Positions 24,761 to 33,233 of a stretch of 64,000 bases of DNA are shown piece by piece. The stretch spans positions 7,245 through 71,244 of the forward strand of contig DCDG01000047.1 in the NCBI GenBank assembly GCA_002316315.1, read 5' to 3'. This DNA comes from Candidatus Aminicenantes bacterium UBA1061. Lineage in GTDB: Bacteria > Acidobacteriota > Aminicenantia > Aminicenantales > Saccharicenantaceae. Within the stretch, counting starts at the first letter, position 1. The number at the start of each line of letters is the position of its first letter. The position numbers and the translations under genes are program-made. The notes beneath the pieces are model-generated. The model had not been told where the DNA came from. It was given only the letters and a program-made list of their open reading frames with translations, and ran no database searches.

Positions 24761-25828
24761 ATGTACTGGCTGAAGAAAGAGCAGTTAGAGCTTCTGGTTA
24801 AAAAACTGGCCGAGGAGTATAAAATTTTTGGTCCGCGACATGACCGCGTGTCGGATGAGGTGATTTTTGATCATCTAACCGATCTATCCGAACTGGACTT
24901 GCAGGCGGCAATTCCTTATAATCCGCCGAAGTTCATTCTATTTCCTCATTTTGAAGAAATCCTCAAATATCGTTATGAACCAGAGACAAAGGAAGTCAGG
25001 ATTGAACAAATAAATCTTCTTGAGCCAAAGGCTCTGATTGGTTTGAGATCCTGCGACCTGACTGGCTTACTCTGTCTTGACCGCTTTTTCCTCGGTCAGG
25101 AATATGTTGATGAATTTTATCTGGCACACAGGAAAAAATTGTTTATTATCTCCAACACCTGTATCCGGCCTTTCCCCCAGTGTTTTTGTGTCTGCACAGA
25201 CAGCGGGCCGGCCGCTAAAGATGGTTTTGACCTTGATCTGACTTTTACCGGGCGGGACTATCTGGTCGAAGCTGGCTCAAAGAAAGGCCAGGTTTTAATT
25301 GATGAACTCGGGTTGGCAGAAGCCGGTCCCGAAGCATCAGCTCTTAAGAAAAAAATTATAGACAATTCTGTCTCCTCATTTGATAGCTTTGCTTTAGAAA
25401 ACAAAGCCTGGATTTCTCGGGCAACCAACCGCCTGACGACCGGTTTTATTAAACCTGAAGTCTGGGAATACATTGGTAATCAGTGCTTTGAATGCGGGGC
25501 CTGCTCTTTTGTTTGCCCAACCTGTTCCTGTTTCAATATTGAAGATGCTAACCTGGAAAGCAGCGAGACCGACCGGTTAAGAACGTGGGATTCCTGTTCA
25601 TTTGAAGGTTATACAAAAATGGCTGGCGATAATAATCCCCGAAAGCCAGTCGAAGACCGCCGGAACAAAAGGTTCTTCTGTAAATTATCTTATTCCCAAT
25701 CGAAAAAATATCTGCGGCCTGGTTGTGTTGGCTGTGGTCGCTGTGCCCGTGTCTGCCCCGGAGATATAGGGTTGCCCAATGTTGTAACCTATATCAGGCG
25801 TGAAATCACGGGAGAATCTGGAGAATAA
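24761..25828 (+). CDS. HydB/AsrA-like iron-sulfur subunit
   Basis: 355 residues, matching the beta subunit of archaeal sulfhydrogenase (HydB) and anaerobic sulfite reductase A. Two C-terminal [4Fe-4S] motifs are visible: CFECGACSFVCPTCSCF (about residues 244-260) and CVGCGRCARVCPG (about 325-337). An additional Cys cluster lies in NTCIRPFPQCFCVC. It passes electrons between the flavoprotein encoded next and Fe-S clusters of the FdhF-like and hydrogenase subunits (inferred). Six bases separate it from the HydG-like gene. Confidence 0.9.
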   Translation: MYWLKKEQLELLVKKLAEEYKIFGPRHDRVSDEVIFDHLTDLSELDLQAAIPYNPPKFILFPHFEEILKYRYEPETKEVRIEQINLLEPKALIGLRSCDLTGLLCLDRFFLGQEYVDEFYLAHRKKLFIISNTCIRPFPQCFCVCTDSGPAAKDGFDLDLTFTGRDYLVEAGSKKGQVLIDELGLAEAGPEASALKKKIIDNSVSSFDSFALENKAWISRATNRLTTGFIKPEVWEYIGNQCFECGACSFVCPTCSCFNIEDANLESSETDRLRTWDSCSFEGYTKMAGDNNPRKPVEDRRNKRFFCKLSYSQSKKYLRPGCVGCGRCARVCPGDIGLPNVVTYIRREITGESGE

Positions 25829-25833
25829 AAGCT

Positions 25834-26673
25834 ATGGACAAAAACCTAATGCCAATTGTTTCTATTCCGGAAATAGCCACTATCGTTGACATCCGTGATG
25901 AAATAGAAGATGTTAGAAGTTTTTATTTTACCCTGGATCGGCCGGAAATTGAGCAGGCTTTCCAGATACGTTCGGGCCAGTTTATCATGTGCACAGTTTT
26001 CAGGGCCGGCGAATTTGCTGTTTCTTTGCCTTTCAGCCCGGAGAATGACCGGAAGCACATTTCCGTCAGGAAAGTAGGCAAGGTGACTGCAGCCCTTCAT
26101 CAGCTGGAACCCGGAGATAAAATCGGGATCAGGGGCCCATTCGGCAATGGCTTTCCTTTTGAAGAAATAAAGGGAAGCAATATTATCTACGTGGCGGGAG
26201 GAATCGGCCTTATTCCCCTGCGATCGTCAATTATCCATGTTCTTCAACATCGTCAGGATTTTGGTCGGGTCATTCTGGTTTATGGAGCCAAAAGCTCTAA
26301 AGAACTGATGTACAAGGATAGCATAAAAGAATGGCAGGCCACAGAAAACTTTGAGACCCATTTTACCATTGACCGGCCTGAACCTGGCTGGTCAGGGGAA
26401 GTTGGCTTTGTCAATCATCTGGCGGCCAAACTTGATTTGCCGGTATCAGACACGGTGGCCTTTGTCTGCGGCCCACCGGTGATGTTTAATGCGGTTATCA
26501 AGGAACTGAAATTAAAGGGGATCAAAGAACAAGACATCTATTCGACCCTCGAAAGACACATGAAATGCGGAATTGGCAAGTGTCAGCACTGCGCGATTGG
26601 CCGGACTCTGGTCTGCGTTGACGGGCCTGTTTATACCTATAAGCAAATAAGGACCTTAGGAGAGCAAATCTAA
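25834..26673 (+). CDS. HydG/AsrB-like FAD/NAD(P)H oxidoreductase subunit
   Basis: 279 residues of the ferredoxin-reductase type. The FAD domain comes first (GQFIMCTVFRAGEFAVSLPF), then the nucleotide domain (VAGGIGLIPLRSSI) and a C-terminal [2Fe-2S] Cys set in MKCGIGKCQHCAIG and TLVC, as in PyrK and sulfhydrogenase gamma. It gives the complex a likely NAD(P)H entry or exit site. Stop and the next start are adjacent (TAAATG). Confidence 0.92.
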   Translation: MDKNLMPIVSIPEIATIVDIRDEIEDVRSFYFTLDRPEIEQAFQIRSGQFIMCTVFRAGEFAVSLPFSPENDRKHISVRKVGKVTAALHQLEPGDKIGIRGPFGNGFPFEEIKGSNIIYVAGGIGLIPLRSSIIHVLQHRQDFGRVILVYGAKSSKELMYKDSIKEWQATENFETHFTIDRPEPGWSGEVGFVNHLAAKLDLPVSDTVAFVCGPPVMFNAVIKELKLKGIKEQDIYSTLERHMKCGIGKCQHCAIGRTLVCVDGPVYTYKQIRTLGEQI

Positions 26674-27222
26674 ATGGAAGCACTTGAGCTTCTCCAACAA
26701 GTCCTCCGCGGCAAGACCTGCCTGGTTGGCATTGGTAATAGGCTGCGAGGTGATGACGGCTTTGGCCCTTATTTTATAGAATTAATGCAACAGAAATCTT
26801 TTTTGGCGCCTGATAACCTGGTAACCGTAGAAGATGTCCCCGAAAATTACGCTTTTCCTCTGTCAGAAAAAGAAGTTGATAATATAGTTTTTGTTGATGC
26901 TGTTCTCCTGGAGGCACCTCCCGGCACAGTCATCTTTGGTACGCTGGCTGAATTTGAAAAAATTGGTGAAATTGTCTCGACTCATAAATTATCGTTGAGT
27001 CTAACGTCTCAGTTGATAGAAAAAACTGGTAAAAAGGTATTTCTCCTGGGAGTTGTGCCTGAAACTACAGGCTTTGGCCAGGAGCTGACTCCAGGCATCA
27101 AAAAAGTTTCTGGTCAACTGATTACAATAGTCGAACAGATTTTTAACAATACTTTATCTCCTGAATCTCCTGAAAGCCTGGAGGTGCCGGCAGGGATTCA
27201 ATTCGAAAGGAAGAAAAGCTGA
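26674..27222 (+). CDS. [NiFe] hydrogenase maturation protease (HycI/HybD family)
   Basis: 182 residues. LVGIGNRLRGDDGFGPYFIE near the N-terminus holds the nickel-sensing Asp, and ENYAFPLSEKEVDNIVFVDA the second acidic site. These proteases cut the C-terminal tail of the large subunit after nickel insertion. The large subunit encoded 1.9 kb downstream carries such a tail. The ATG of the next gene overlaps its TGA by one base. Confidence 0.92.
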   Translation: MEALELLQQVLRGKTCLVGIGNRLRGDDGFGPYFIELMQQKSFLAPDNLVTVEDVPENYAFPLSEKEVDNIVFVDAVLLEAPPGTVIFGTLAEFEKIGEIVSTHKLSLSLTSQLIEKTGKKVFLLGVVPETTGFGQELTPGIKKVSGQLITIVEQIFNNTLSPESPESLEVPAGIQFERKKS

Positions 27223-29111
27223 TGGCTATCATGTCTGCTTTCTGGCTAACCTTACTCCTGACTGCTTTAATGGCTTTAGTCTTCAGGAAAAAGACAAATT
27301 TTATCCGCCTGGTCGGGACTTTTTTGATTGCTCTGAGTTGTCTGCTGCTGATATTTCTGTCGTTATCTGTGCTCGGGAAAGCAGGCTTGCCGTTTGAATT
27401 TGAGATTAAAGCCGGTAGCTTCCATCTTCCATTTTTAATAGATGGGTTGTCAGCTCTCTTTCTCCTGCTTCTTTCTGTTTTAACTTTAGCTTCAGTCATT
27501 TTTTCGCTGGATTTTGTCAAAAAATATCAGGCCGAACAGCTCTGGAAATTTTATCTGGCGCTGCCTCTGTTTATAGGCGGCCTGGGCGGGCTGCTAACTG
27601 TCGACGACCTCGGACTCGGCTTTACGCTTGCCTGGCAATTAATGGTTATCTCTTCTTATCTTCTCGTCAGATGGGGCCGGCCAGTCAAAGTTTCGGCCCG
27701 GCCGGCTTTAGTTTATCTAATTTTTATGGAAGTTGCCTGGTTGATGATTACCGGCTCGGCTTTTCTGGCGGAAGGCTATCAATTCGGCGACTCGCTGGCT
27801 ACCATCGGCCTGAAGCTGGCTCAGGGCAGTCAATGGCAGGGTCTTATCTTCTTTAGTTTGCTCTTTCTGGGTTTTGGTATCAAAACAGGGGTTTTCCCTT
27901 TTGGACAATTCTGGATTCCGGGTGCCTATTCGACGGCCTGGCCGCAGGTCTCTTCTATGCTGGCAGGTATCCTGGAAAAGACCGGGGTTTTTGGCTTGAT
28001 TCGGGTTTTTTTCTTTGTGTCAAAAGGCTCCGGGGCAGCATTTAACCCGGACCTCTGGGGAAAAACTCTGGTGGTGGCCGGGACGCTGACCCTTTTTGTC
28101 GGCACTGTTCAGGCCATCAAACAAAGCGATTATCTCCGGCTTCTGGCCTATAGTTCTATCGGGCAGGTTGGTTATATAATTTTTGCCCTCGGCAGCAGTC
28201 TTTTAGCCTGGAATAGCTCCTGGCCACTGGCTAAATCACTGGCGGGGGTTATCTTTATCGGTGCAGTCTATCATAGTCTTAACCACGGCATTTTTAAGAG
28301 CCTTCTTTTTCTGCTTGGAGGAAATCTCCTTTATGCCACTGGCACACGCGACTTGAATCGCCTGGGTGGACTCCTGGCGGTCATGCCAGTGAGCGGCTTC
28401 CTGGCCGCTTTGGCTTCTTATTCTATCTCGGGTATGCCGGCTTCCAGCGGCTTTGTCAGCAAGTGGTTAATGATTTCCTCTAATTTTCTGGCTGGCCGGG
28501 ATAGCCTGCTTTTGACTCTAGCTGGAATAGTGGCTCTTTTTACCGCAGCTTTTACCTTGGCCTGCTATGTCAAATTCTTTGGTCTGGCATTCACTTCAGC
28601 TGGAGCTCGCTGGAAAGTAAAGAGTGAGATCAAAGAAGTCCCATGGCGGCTCCTGGCTTCTGAGATTTTCCTGACCGTGATTTGTTTGACCCAGGCTTTT
28701 CTTCCAATGGGTTATGTTAAACTGATCAGCCGGAGCCTCGGGCTTTCAACCGGCTTCCTTATCCCTGAAGCAGGAGCGGAAATTCTCAGTGGAAGCATGT
28801 TTAGCTTGAAGATTTACGACGGCCAGAGCCTTCTGGCAGCTACTGCTCCGGCCTTCGTGCTTCTTCTGATCATCCTTCTGGCCTTACTGGCTTACTGGTT
28901 CAGCCGATCAGCCCGAACAGCTGAAGTTAAAGTTCCCGCCTGGCTGGCCGGTTACCAGGATTTAAACCAGAATAACGTTTATGCTGACCGCCATGTCTTT
29001 TCTGATCTCAAGAAATTTTTCTGGTGGACAGGCGGCTCTCCAAAAAAAATCATTGATGATGATGAACTGGCTAATTTTCCTGAACCAAAAGAAAAAGGTG
29101 GAAAAGAATGA
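27222..29111 (+). CDS. HycC/NuoL-type membrane antiporter-like subunit
   Basis: 629 residues with about 14-16 predicted membrane helices, the proton_antipo_M fold shared by HycC, HyfB and NuoL/M/N. Charged residues sit inside helices as expected for ion-pumping subunits, for example the Lys/His in LAYSSIGQVGYIIF and the GAVYHSLNHGIFKSLLFLL stretch. It would form the ion-translocating arm. It is the only antiporter-like subunit in the cluster, as in E. coli FHL-1. The next gene overlaps it by 4 bases. Confidence 0.92.
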   Translation: MAIMSAFWLTLLLTALMALVFRKKTNFIRLVGTFLIALSCLLLIFLSLSVLGKAGLPFEFEIKAGSFHLPFLIDGLSALFLLLLSVLTLASVIFSLDFVKKYQAEQLWKFYLALPLFIGGLGGLLTVDDLGLGFTLAWQLMVISSYLLVRWGRPVKVSARPALVYLIFMEVAWLMITGSAFLAEGYQFGDSLATIGLKLAQGSQWQGLIFFSLLFLGFGIKTGVFPFGQFWIPGAYSTAWPQVSSMLAGILEKTGVFGLIRVFFFVSKGSGAAFNPDLWGKTLVVAGTLTLFVGTVQAIKQSDYLRLLAYSSIGQVGYIIFALGSSLLAWNSSWPLAKSLAGVIFIGAVYHSLNHGIFKSLLFLLGGNLLYATGTRDLNRLGGLLAVMPVSGFLAALASYSISGMPASSGFVSKWLMISSNFLAGRDSLLLTLAGIVALFTAAFTLACYVKFFGLAFTSAGARWKVKSEIKEVPWRLLASEIFLTVICLTQAFLPMGYVKLISRSLGLSTGFLIPEAGAEILSGSMFSLKIYDGQSLLAATAPAFVLLLIILLALLAYWFSRSARTAEVKVPAWLAGYQDLNQNNVYADRHVFSDLKKFFWWTGGSPKKIIDDDELANFPEPKEKGGKE

Positions 29112-30799
29112 GCAGAAAAGAAGAACTGTTGAACTGGCTAAAAGAGAAATTAAAAGGAGATTTGCTGGCTGAAGATGTGTCCAGGGAGAAATGTCTTTTT
29201 ATTGATATAAAAAAAGAAGCTCTGATCGAAACAGCCCAACTCCTGCTAAGCCGGGGTGCCCGCTATCAAGTTGGCGTTGGCTATGATGCCAGAAAAAGCG
29301 GCCAGGGTCTGGCTATGGTTCACACTTTTGCCTTTGACTCTGATGCCCTGCTGGTGGCCATCAGAGCTTACACACCCGAAGATAAGCCTGAATTTGATTC
29401 TCTAACCCCCACTCTTCCCGGAGCTGGCTGGTCAGAGCGCGAATATATTGATCTTCTTGGCCTCCATTTTAATAACCATCCTAACCCCAAGCGGCTTATT
29501 CTATCCGATGATTGGCCGGAGGGAATCTATCCTCTCCGCCAGGAGGTGCCTTACGACTTGATGCCGCCGGCTGCCGAAGATGTGGCTTTCCGGCTGGACG
29601 AGGCTCCGCCTGGCAGTTCCATCATTCCATTTGGACCTTTCCACGCCTGCTTGCATGAGCCAGCCCATTTTGCTGTTTATGTGGATGGCGAGGAAATTAA
29701 AGGTTGTGAATACCGGGGCTTCATGGTCCACCGGGGCATAGAGAAATTGGCGGCGACAGAACTTACTTACAGTGAAATACCGTTTGTGGCTGAACGTATA
29801 TGCGGTATCTGCGGTTCTGTGCATTCTGTCAATTATGCCCAGGCGGTAGAGTCGGCGGCTGAACTGAAAATTTCCCGCCGGGCTGAGTTTATCAGAACAG
29901 TCATGCTGGAGATTGAAAGGCTTCATTCCCACCTTCTGTGGCTGGGGGTAGCCGGGCACCTGATCGGGTTTGATACCGTTTTTATGCAGGCCTGGAGAAT
30001 AAGAGAAAAAATAATGTGGCTGGCCGAAAGCCTGACCGGCAACCGGAAAACGTACGGTATAGTGATCATCGGAGGTGTTCGCCGGGACATAAACCGGGAA
30101 AAAGCTGGTCAGATTAAAAAAATTCTGGGTGAAGTTGAAAAAGACATGCTGGCTTTGGAAAAGGCCATTGTCAAAGATAAGGCAATTCATAGAAGAACCA
30201 GGGATGTTGGCTATCTGTCGAAAGAGAAGGCTATTGAGTGGAGTCTGGTTGGTCCGGTGGCTCGGGCCCGGGGGCTGGCCATTGATGCCAGAAAAGACCA
30301 CCCGTATGCTGCTTATGATGAGGTAAAATTTGATGTGCAAGTAGCTGATTCCTGTGATGTCTGGGGAACACTGGTGGTCAGGGTTAAAGAAGTTTATGAG
30401 GCCATCAGTATCATCAACCAATGCCTGGAGAAACTGGCCTTGATCCCTGAAAACTCCCCCCTGGCAGTCGAACTGGAAGGGCCGATTCCAGCTGGCCGGC
30501 AGGGGCTGTCGGTGGTAGAAGCACCCAGAGGAGAAGTGGTCCATTATCTGCTGACCGGTGATGATAACAGACCGGAGCGCTGGCGTGTGCGTGCTCCCAC
30601 TTATCCCAACCTCCAAGCCGTCCCGGACATGCTTCTTAATAACAGACTGGCTGATTTTCCGATCATTGTTGGCTCAATTGACCCATGTTTTTCCTGTACA
30701 GATCGGGTAGTGGTGATTGATAGAAAATCAGCTTCAGGAAAAATTTTAAGCCAGCAGGAACTTGAAAACCTGTCGAGAAAGATGAGGTCAAAGTCATGA
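29108..30799 (+). CDS. HycE-type [NiFe] hydrogenase large subunit with fused NuoC-like domain
   Basis: 563 residues. Residues 1-150 are the 30-kDa NuoC-like domain (WSEREYIDLLGLHFNNHP). The catalytic part follows. Both nickel-binding motifs are intact: RICGICGSVH near residue 237 and DPCFSCTDR near 524-532. About 31 residues follow the last motif, a removable tail of the HycE kind, consistent with the protease gene upstream. Sequence wording (HRGIEKLA, ERLHSHLLWLG, KTYGIVIIGGVRRD) is closest to E. coli HycE, i.e. group 4a-like. It should reduce protons or oxidise H2 on the cytoplasmic side. Confidence 0.95.
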   Translation: MSRKEELLNWLKEKLKGDLLAEDVSREKCLFIDIKKEALIETAQLLLSRGARYQVGVGYDARKSGQGLAMVHTFAFDSDALLVAIRAYTPEDKPEFDSLTPTLPGAGWSEREYIDLLGLHFNNHPNPKRLILSDDWPEGIYPLRQEVPYDLMPPAAEDVAFRLDEAPPGSSIIPFGPFHACLHEPAHFAVYVDGEEIKGCEYRGFMVHRGIEKLAATELTYSEIPFVAERICGICGSVHSVNYAQAVESAAELKISRRAEFIRTVMLEIERLHSHLLWLGVAGHLIGFDTVFMQAWRIREKIMWLAESLTGNRKTYGIVIIGGVRRDINREKAGQIKKILGEVEKDMLALEKAIVKDKAIHRRTRDVGYLSKEKAIEWSLVGPVARARGLAIDARKDHPYAAYDEVKFDVQVADSCDVWGTLVVRVKEVYEAISIINQCLEKLALIPENSPLAVELEGPIPAGRQGLSVVEAPRGEVVHYLLTGDDNRPERWRVRAPTYPNLQAVPDMLLNNRLADFPIIVGSIDPCFSCTDRVVVIDRKSASGKILSQQELENLSRKMRSKS

Positions 30800-31695
30800 A
30801 AGTGGTGGCAGTCTTCATCAATATAATTTATTTTCTTTTGCTGGCCCCTTTTCTCGAGGGAGTGATGAGAAAGCTGACAGCTAAAATTCAGTCCAGACAA
30901 GGTCCGCCTCTTTACCAGCCCTATCTTGACCTTCTTAAACTTCTGGGCAAAGAAAATTTAAATTCAGGTGGAAACTGGGCCTTTCGTTTAGCTCCTATCC
31001 TGTGCTTCAGCTCGATTCTGGCGGCCATAGCTCTGGTCCCTCTAACGGGGGAAGCCAATGTTTTAGCCCATTCGTCAGATTTAATGACTCTGATTTATTT
31101 TTTAACTCTCAGTGGGTTTTGCCTTCTGGTTGGGGCTTTAGCCAGCGGAAATCCTTTTGCCGCAGTCGGAGCCAGCCGGGAAATGATGACTACCATTATG
31201 CTGGAACCAGTCCTGGCTATGCTTCTAATCCTGGGAGCAGTCAGAAGTGGGAGTTTCTCGCTGTCAGCTTCTGTCTCGGGAGTAGCCGGTGTTAAGGGGG
31301 TTTCTTATTTCCTGATGCTTATTGTTTATCTTATGGCTCTTCAGGCTTTTGTTTCCAGGCAGCCATTTGATATAGCTGAAGCTGAAGTAGAAATCCTGGA
31401 AGGGCCTTATATTGAATATAGCGGGCCAAACTATGCGTTGCTACGCTATACATTGAATCTTAAAAGGATGTTTTATGCCTGGCTCCTTGTTTCCTGTTTC
31501 CTGAGTTTTATTTTGCCGGCCAATTTTATCCTGAGTTTGCTGTTGCAAACTGCCCTGATTATCATCGTCTTTGTGCTAATTTCTGTTGTCGGAGCAACTC
31601 ATCCGCGGTTCAGGATTGACCAGGCTTTGAAATATTACGCTTTACTGCTGATTTTAGCCCTCGTTGCTGTTGGTTTTGGGGTTAAAGGCTGGTAA
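30796..31695 (+). CDS. HycD/NuoH-type membrane subunit
   Basis: 299 residues with about eight membrane helices. KIQSRQGPPLYQPYLDLLKL and the acidic loop RQPFDIAEAEVEILEGPYIE are diagnostic of NuoH/HycD. It anchors the hydrogenase module to the membrane and lies at the quinone-site position of complex I. It overlaps the large-subunit gene by 4 bases. Confidence 0.95.
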   Translation: MKVVAVFINIIYFLLLAPFLEGVMRKLTAKIQSRQGPPLYQPYLDLLKLLGKENLNSGGNWAFRLAPILCFSSILAAIALVPLTGEANVLAHSSDLMTLIYFLTLSGFCLLVGALASGNPFAAVGASREMMTTIMLEPVLAMLLILGAVRSGSFSLSASVSGVAGVKGVSYFLMLIVYLMALQAFVSRQPFDIAEAEVEILEGPYIEYSGPNYALLRYTLNLKRMFYAWLLVSCFLSFILPANFILSLLLQTALIIIVFVLISVVGATHPRFRIDQALKYYALLLILALVAVGFGVKGW

Positions 31696-31716
31696 AGGTG
31701 AAAGGCAAGGCTGAAG

Positions 31717-32262
31717 ATGTGGATCTGGAATAAAATCAAACAACTGGCTATCTCCTCGAGGACAGGAGTGGTCACCCTGCGTTATCCCTTTAAACCCAGG
31801 CCGGCCCCAGCCGGTTTCCGCGGGCAGCCCGTTTGGGACCACACCAAATGCATTGGCTGTGCTGGCTGTGCCAGCAACTGTCCGGCCAGAACTATTTTCC
31901 TTCGGGACATCTGCCAGGAAATAAGAATCCTCCTTTATGATTCCTCTCGCTGCACCTACTGTGGACGATGTGCAGATCTCTGTCCGGAAAAAGCCATTAC
32001 TATGAGTGATAATTTCGAGCTGGCCACTGACAGCCGCCAGGATATCACTCAGACGATTGAGCTTTTTATGATGACCTGTCAGCGCTGCGGCCGCTGCTAT
32101 GACCTGGAAATAAAGAATTATCTCGATAAACTTCAAAGCCTGGGCTATCGTTATGACAGTCTGGAAGTCAGGAAGGTTATCCGGCAGTCAACAGCTGAAT
32201 TTGAGACTGACCTTCTTGAGAAAACAGCTACTTATGGCCGGCCTGAGAAACTGGAGAAATAA
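31717..32262 (+). CDS. HycF/NuoI-type ferredoxin subunit
   Basis: 181 residues. Two [4Fe-4S] motifs, CIGCAGCASNCPARTIF (about residues 47-63) and CTYCGRCADLCPEKAI (about 79-94), are followed by a third partial Cys set in CQRCGRCYDLE. It should conduct electrons from the cytoplasmic modules to the small subunit. The third Cys group is similar to a motif seen in HycF/MbhN-like proteins and may bind another cluster or a metal. Confidence 0.93.
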   Translation: MWIWNKIKQLAISSRTGVVTLRYPFKPRPAPAGFRGQPVWDHTKCIGCAGCASNCPARTIFLRDICQEIRILLYDSSRCTYCGRCADLCPEKAITMSDNFELATDSRQDITQTIELFMMTCQRCGRCYDLEIKNYLDKLQSLGYRYDSLEVRKVIRQSTAEFETDLLEKTATYGRPEKLEK

Positions 32263-32264
32263 CT

Positions 32265-32825
32265 ATGTGGAAAAAACTAACAGAAAAAGCCTTTCCCCGG
32301 TCTGTCTGGGTTTATCACTGCAACAGTGGGGCCTGCAATGGCTGTGATATAGAAATTCTCAACGTCCTGACGCCTTATTATGATGTTGAAAGATTTGGCA
32401 TCAGACTGGTGGCTTCCCCCCGTCATGCCGATGCCATTCTTTTATCGGGGGCGGTGACCAGGCCTACTCTGCCCCTGGTGAAGAAAGCTTACCAGGCGGT
32501 CCCGTCACCCAAACTGGTTTTTGCGGTCGGCTCATGTGCCATTGGGGGAGGGTGTTGGTACGATACTTATAACGTTACCGGTGGCGGAGATAAAGCTATT
32601 CCTGTCAATTATTTTATTCCTGGCTGTCCACCCCGGCCGGAAGCTATCATTTTTGGTGTCGCCCTGGCTCTGGGTCTGGTTGATAAGAAAGTTGCACCGG
32701 TCGAGCTTAAACAGATGGAATTTCCGGTTGATATATATCGGAAGGCGAAAATTCTGGAAAGTAACCGAGTGATATATCAACTTTTAGGTGAAGAGGATGA
32801 CCGCCTCGCTAACGGGAGGAAATGA
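32265..32825 (+). CDS. HycG/NuoB-type [NiFe] hydrogenase small subunit
   Basis: 186 residues. The proximal [4Fe-4S] ligands are in CNSGACNGCDIEIL, GSCAIGGGC and PGCPPRPEAI. It lacks the long C-terminal Fe-S extensions of group 1 hydrogenases, as expected for group 4. The start is 3 bases after the ferredoxin subunit and its stop overlaps the ATG of a receiver gene, so regulation genes are co-translated with the enzyme. Confidence 0.95.
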   Translation: MWKKLTEKAFPRSVWVYHCNSGACNGCDIEILNVLTPYYDVERFGIRLVASPRHADAILLSGAVTRPTLPLVKKAYQAVPSPKLVFAVGSCAIGGGCWYDTYNVTGGGDKAIPVNYFIPGCPPRPEAIIFGVALALGLVDKKVAPVELKQMEFPVDIYRKAKILESNRVIYQLLGEEDDRLANGRK

Positions 32826-33232
32826 CCATGGCTAAGATTCTGCTGGTGGATGATGACCGTGACCTGACCCACAGCCTGAGTCAGATTTTGCGGATTAAAG
32901 GTTATGAGGTCGTCGTAGCTTATAGCGGGACGGAAGGTTTAAAAAAATTGCTCGAAACCAAGCCCGATCTGGTCCTGATGGACGTCATGATGGAAACTGA
33001 TACAGCCGGCTTTGAGGCTATTTATAAAATCAGGAGTGATCGTCCTGATTCTAAATTCAAGGACTTTAAGGATATTCCCATCATCATCCTGACGGCTATT
33101 GATCAGGTGACCAACTCGAGGTTTTCTCTCGATCAGGAAGAGAGTTTTTTACCCGGTCGGAATGAGTTTCTGAATAAACCGGTTGACCCGGATGAGCTTC
33201 TTGAGAAGATAGAAAAAAATCTCAAAAAATGA
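32822..33232 (+). CDS. stand-alone response-regulator receiver protein
   Basis: 136 residues, receiver domain only: LVDDDRDL, phospho-acceptor Asp in DLVLMDVMMETD, Thr in IIILTAID and Lys in FLNKPVDPDEL. The start overlaps the hydrogenase small-subunit stop; an in-frame ATG two codons later is also possible. It resembles the receiver protein at 21.7 kb in layout. One base precedes the histidine kinase gene. Confidence 0.92.
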   Translation: MTMAKILLVDDDRDLTHSLSQILRIKGYEVVVAYSGTEGLKKLLETKPDLVLMDVMMETDTAGFEAIYKIRSDRPDSKFKDFKDIPIIILTAIDQVTNSRFSLDQEESFLPGRNEFLNKPVDPDELLEKIEKNLKK

Positions 33233-33233
33233 A

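Noticed and set aside
29501..30616. 371-codon open frame on the minus strand
   Set aside because: It is a shadow of the hydrogenase large subunit gene, whose nickel motifs and gene overlaps prove the plus strand is coding.
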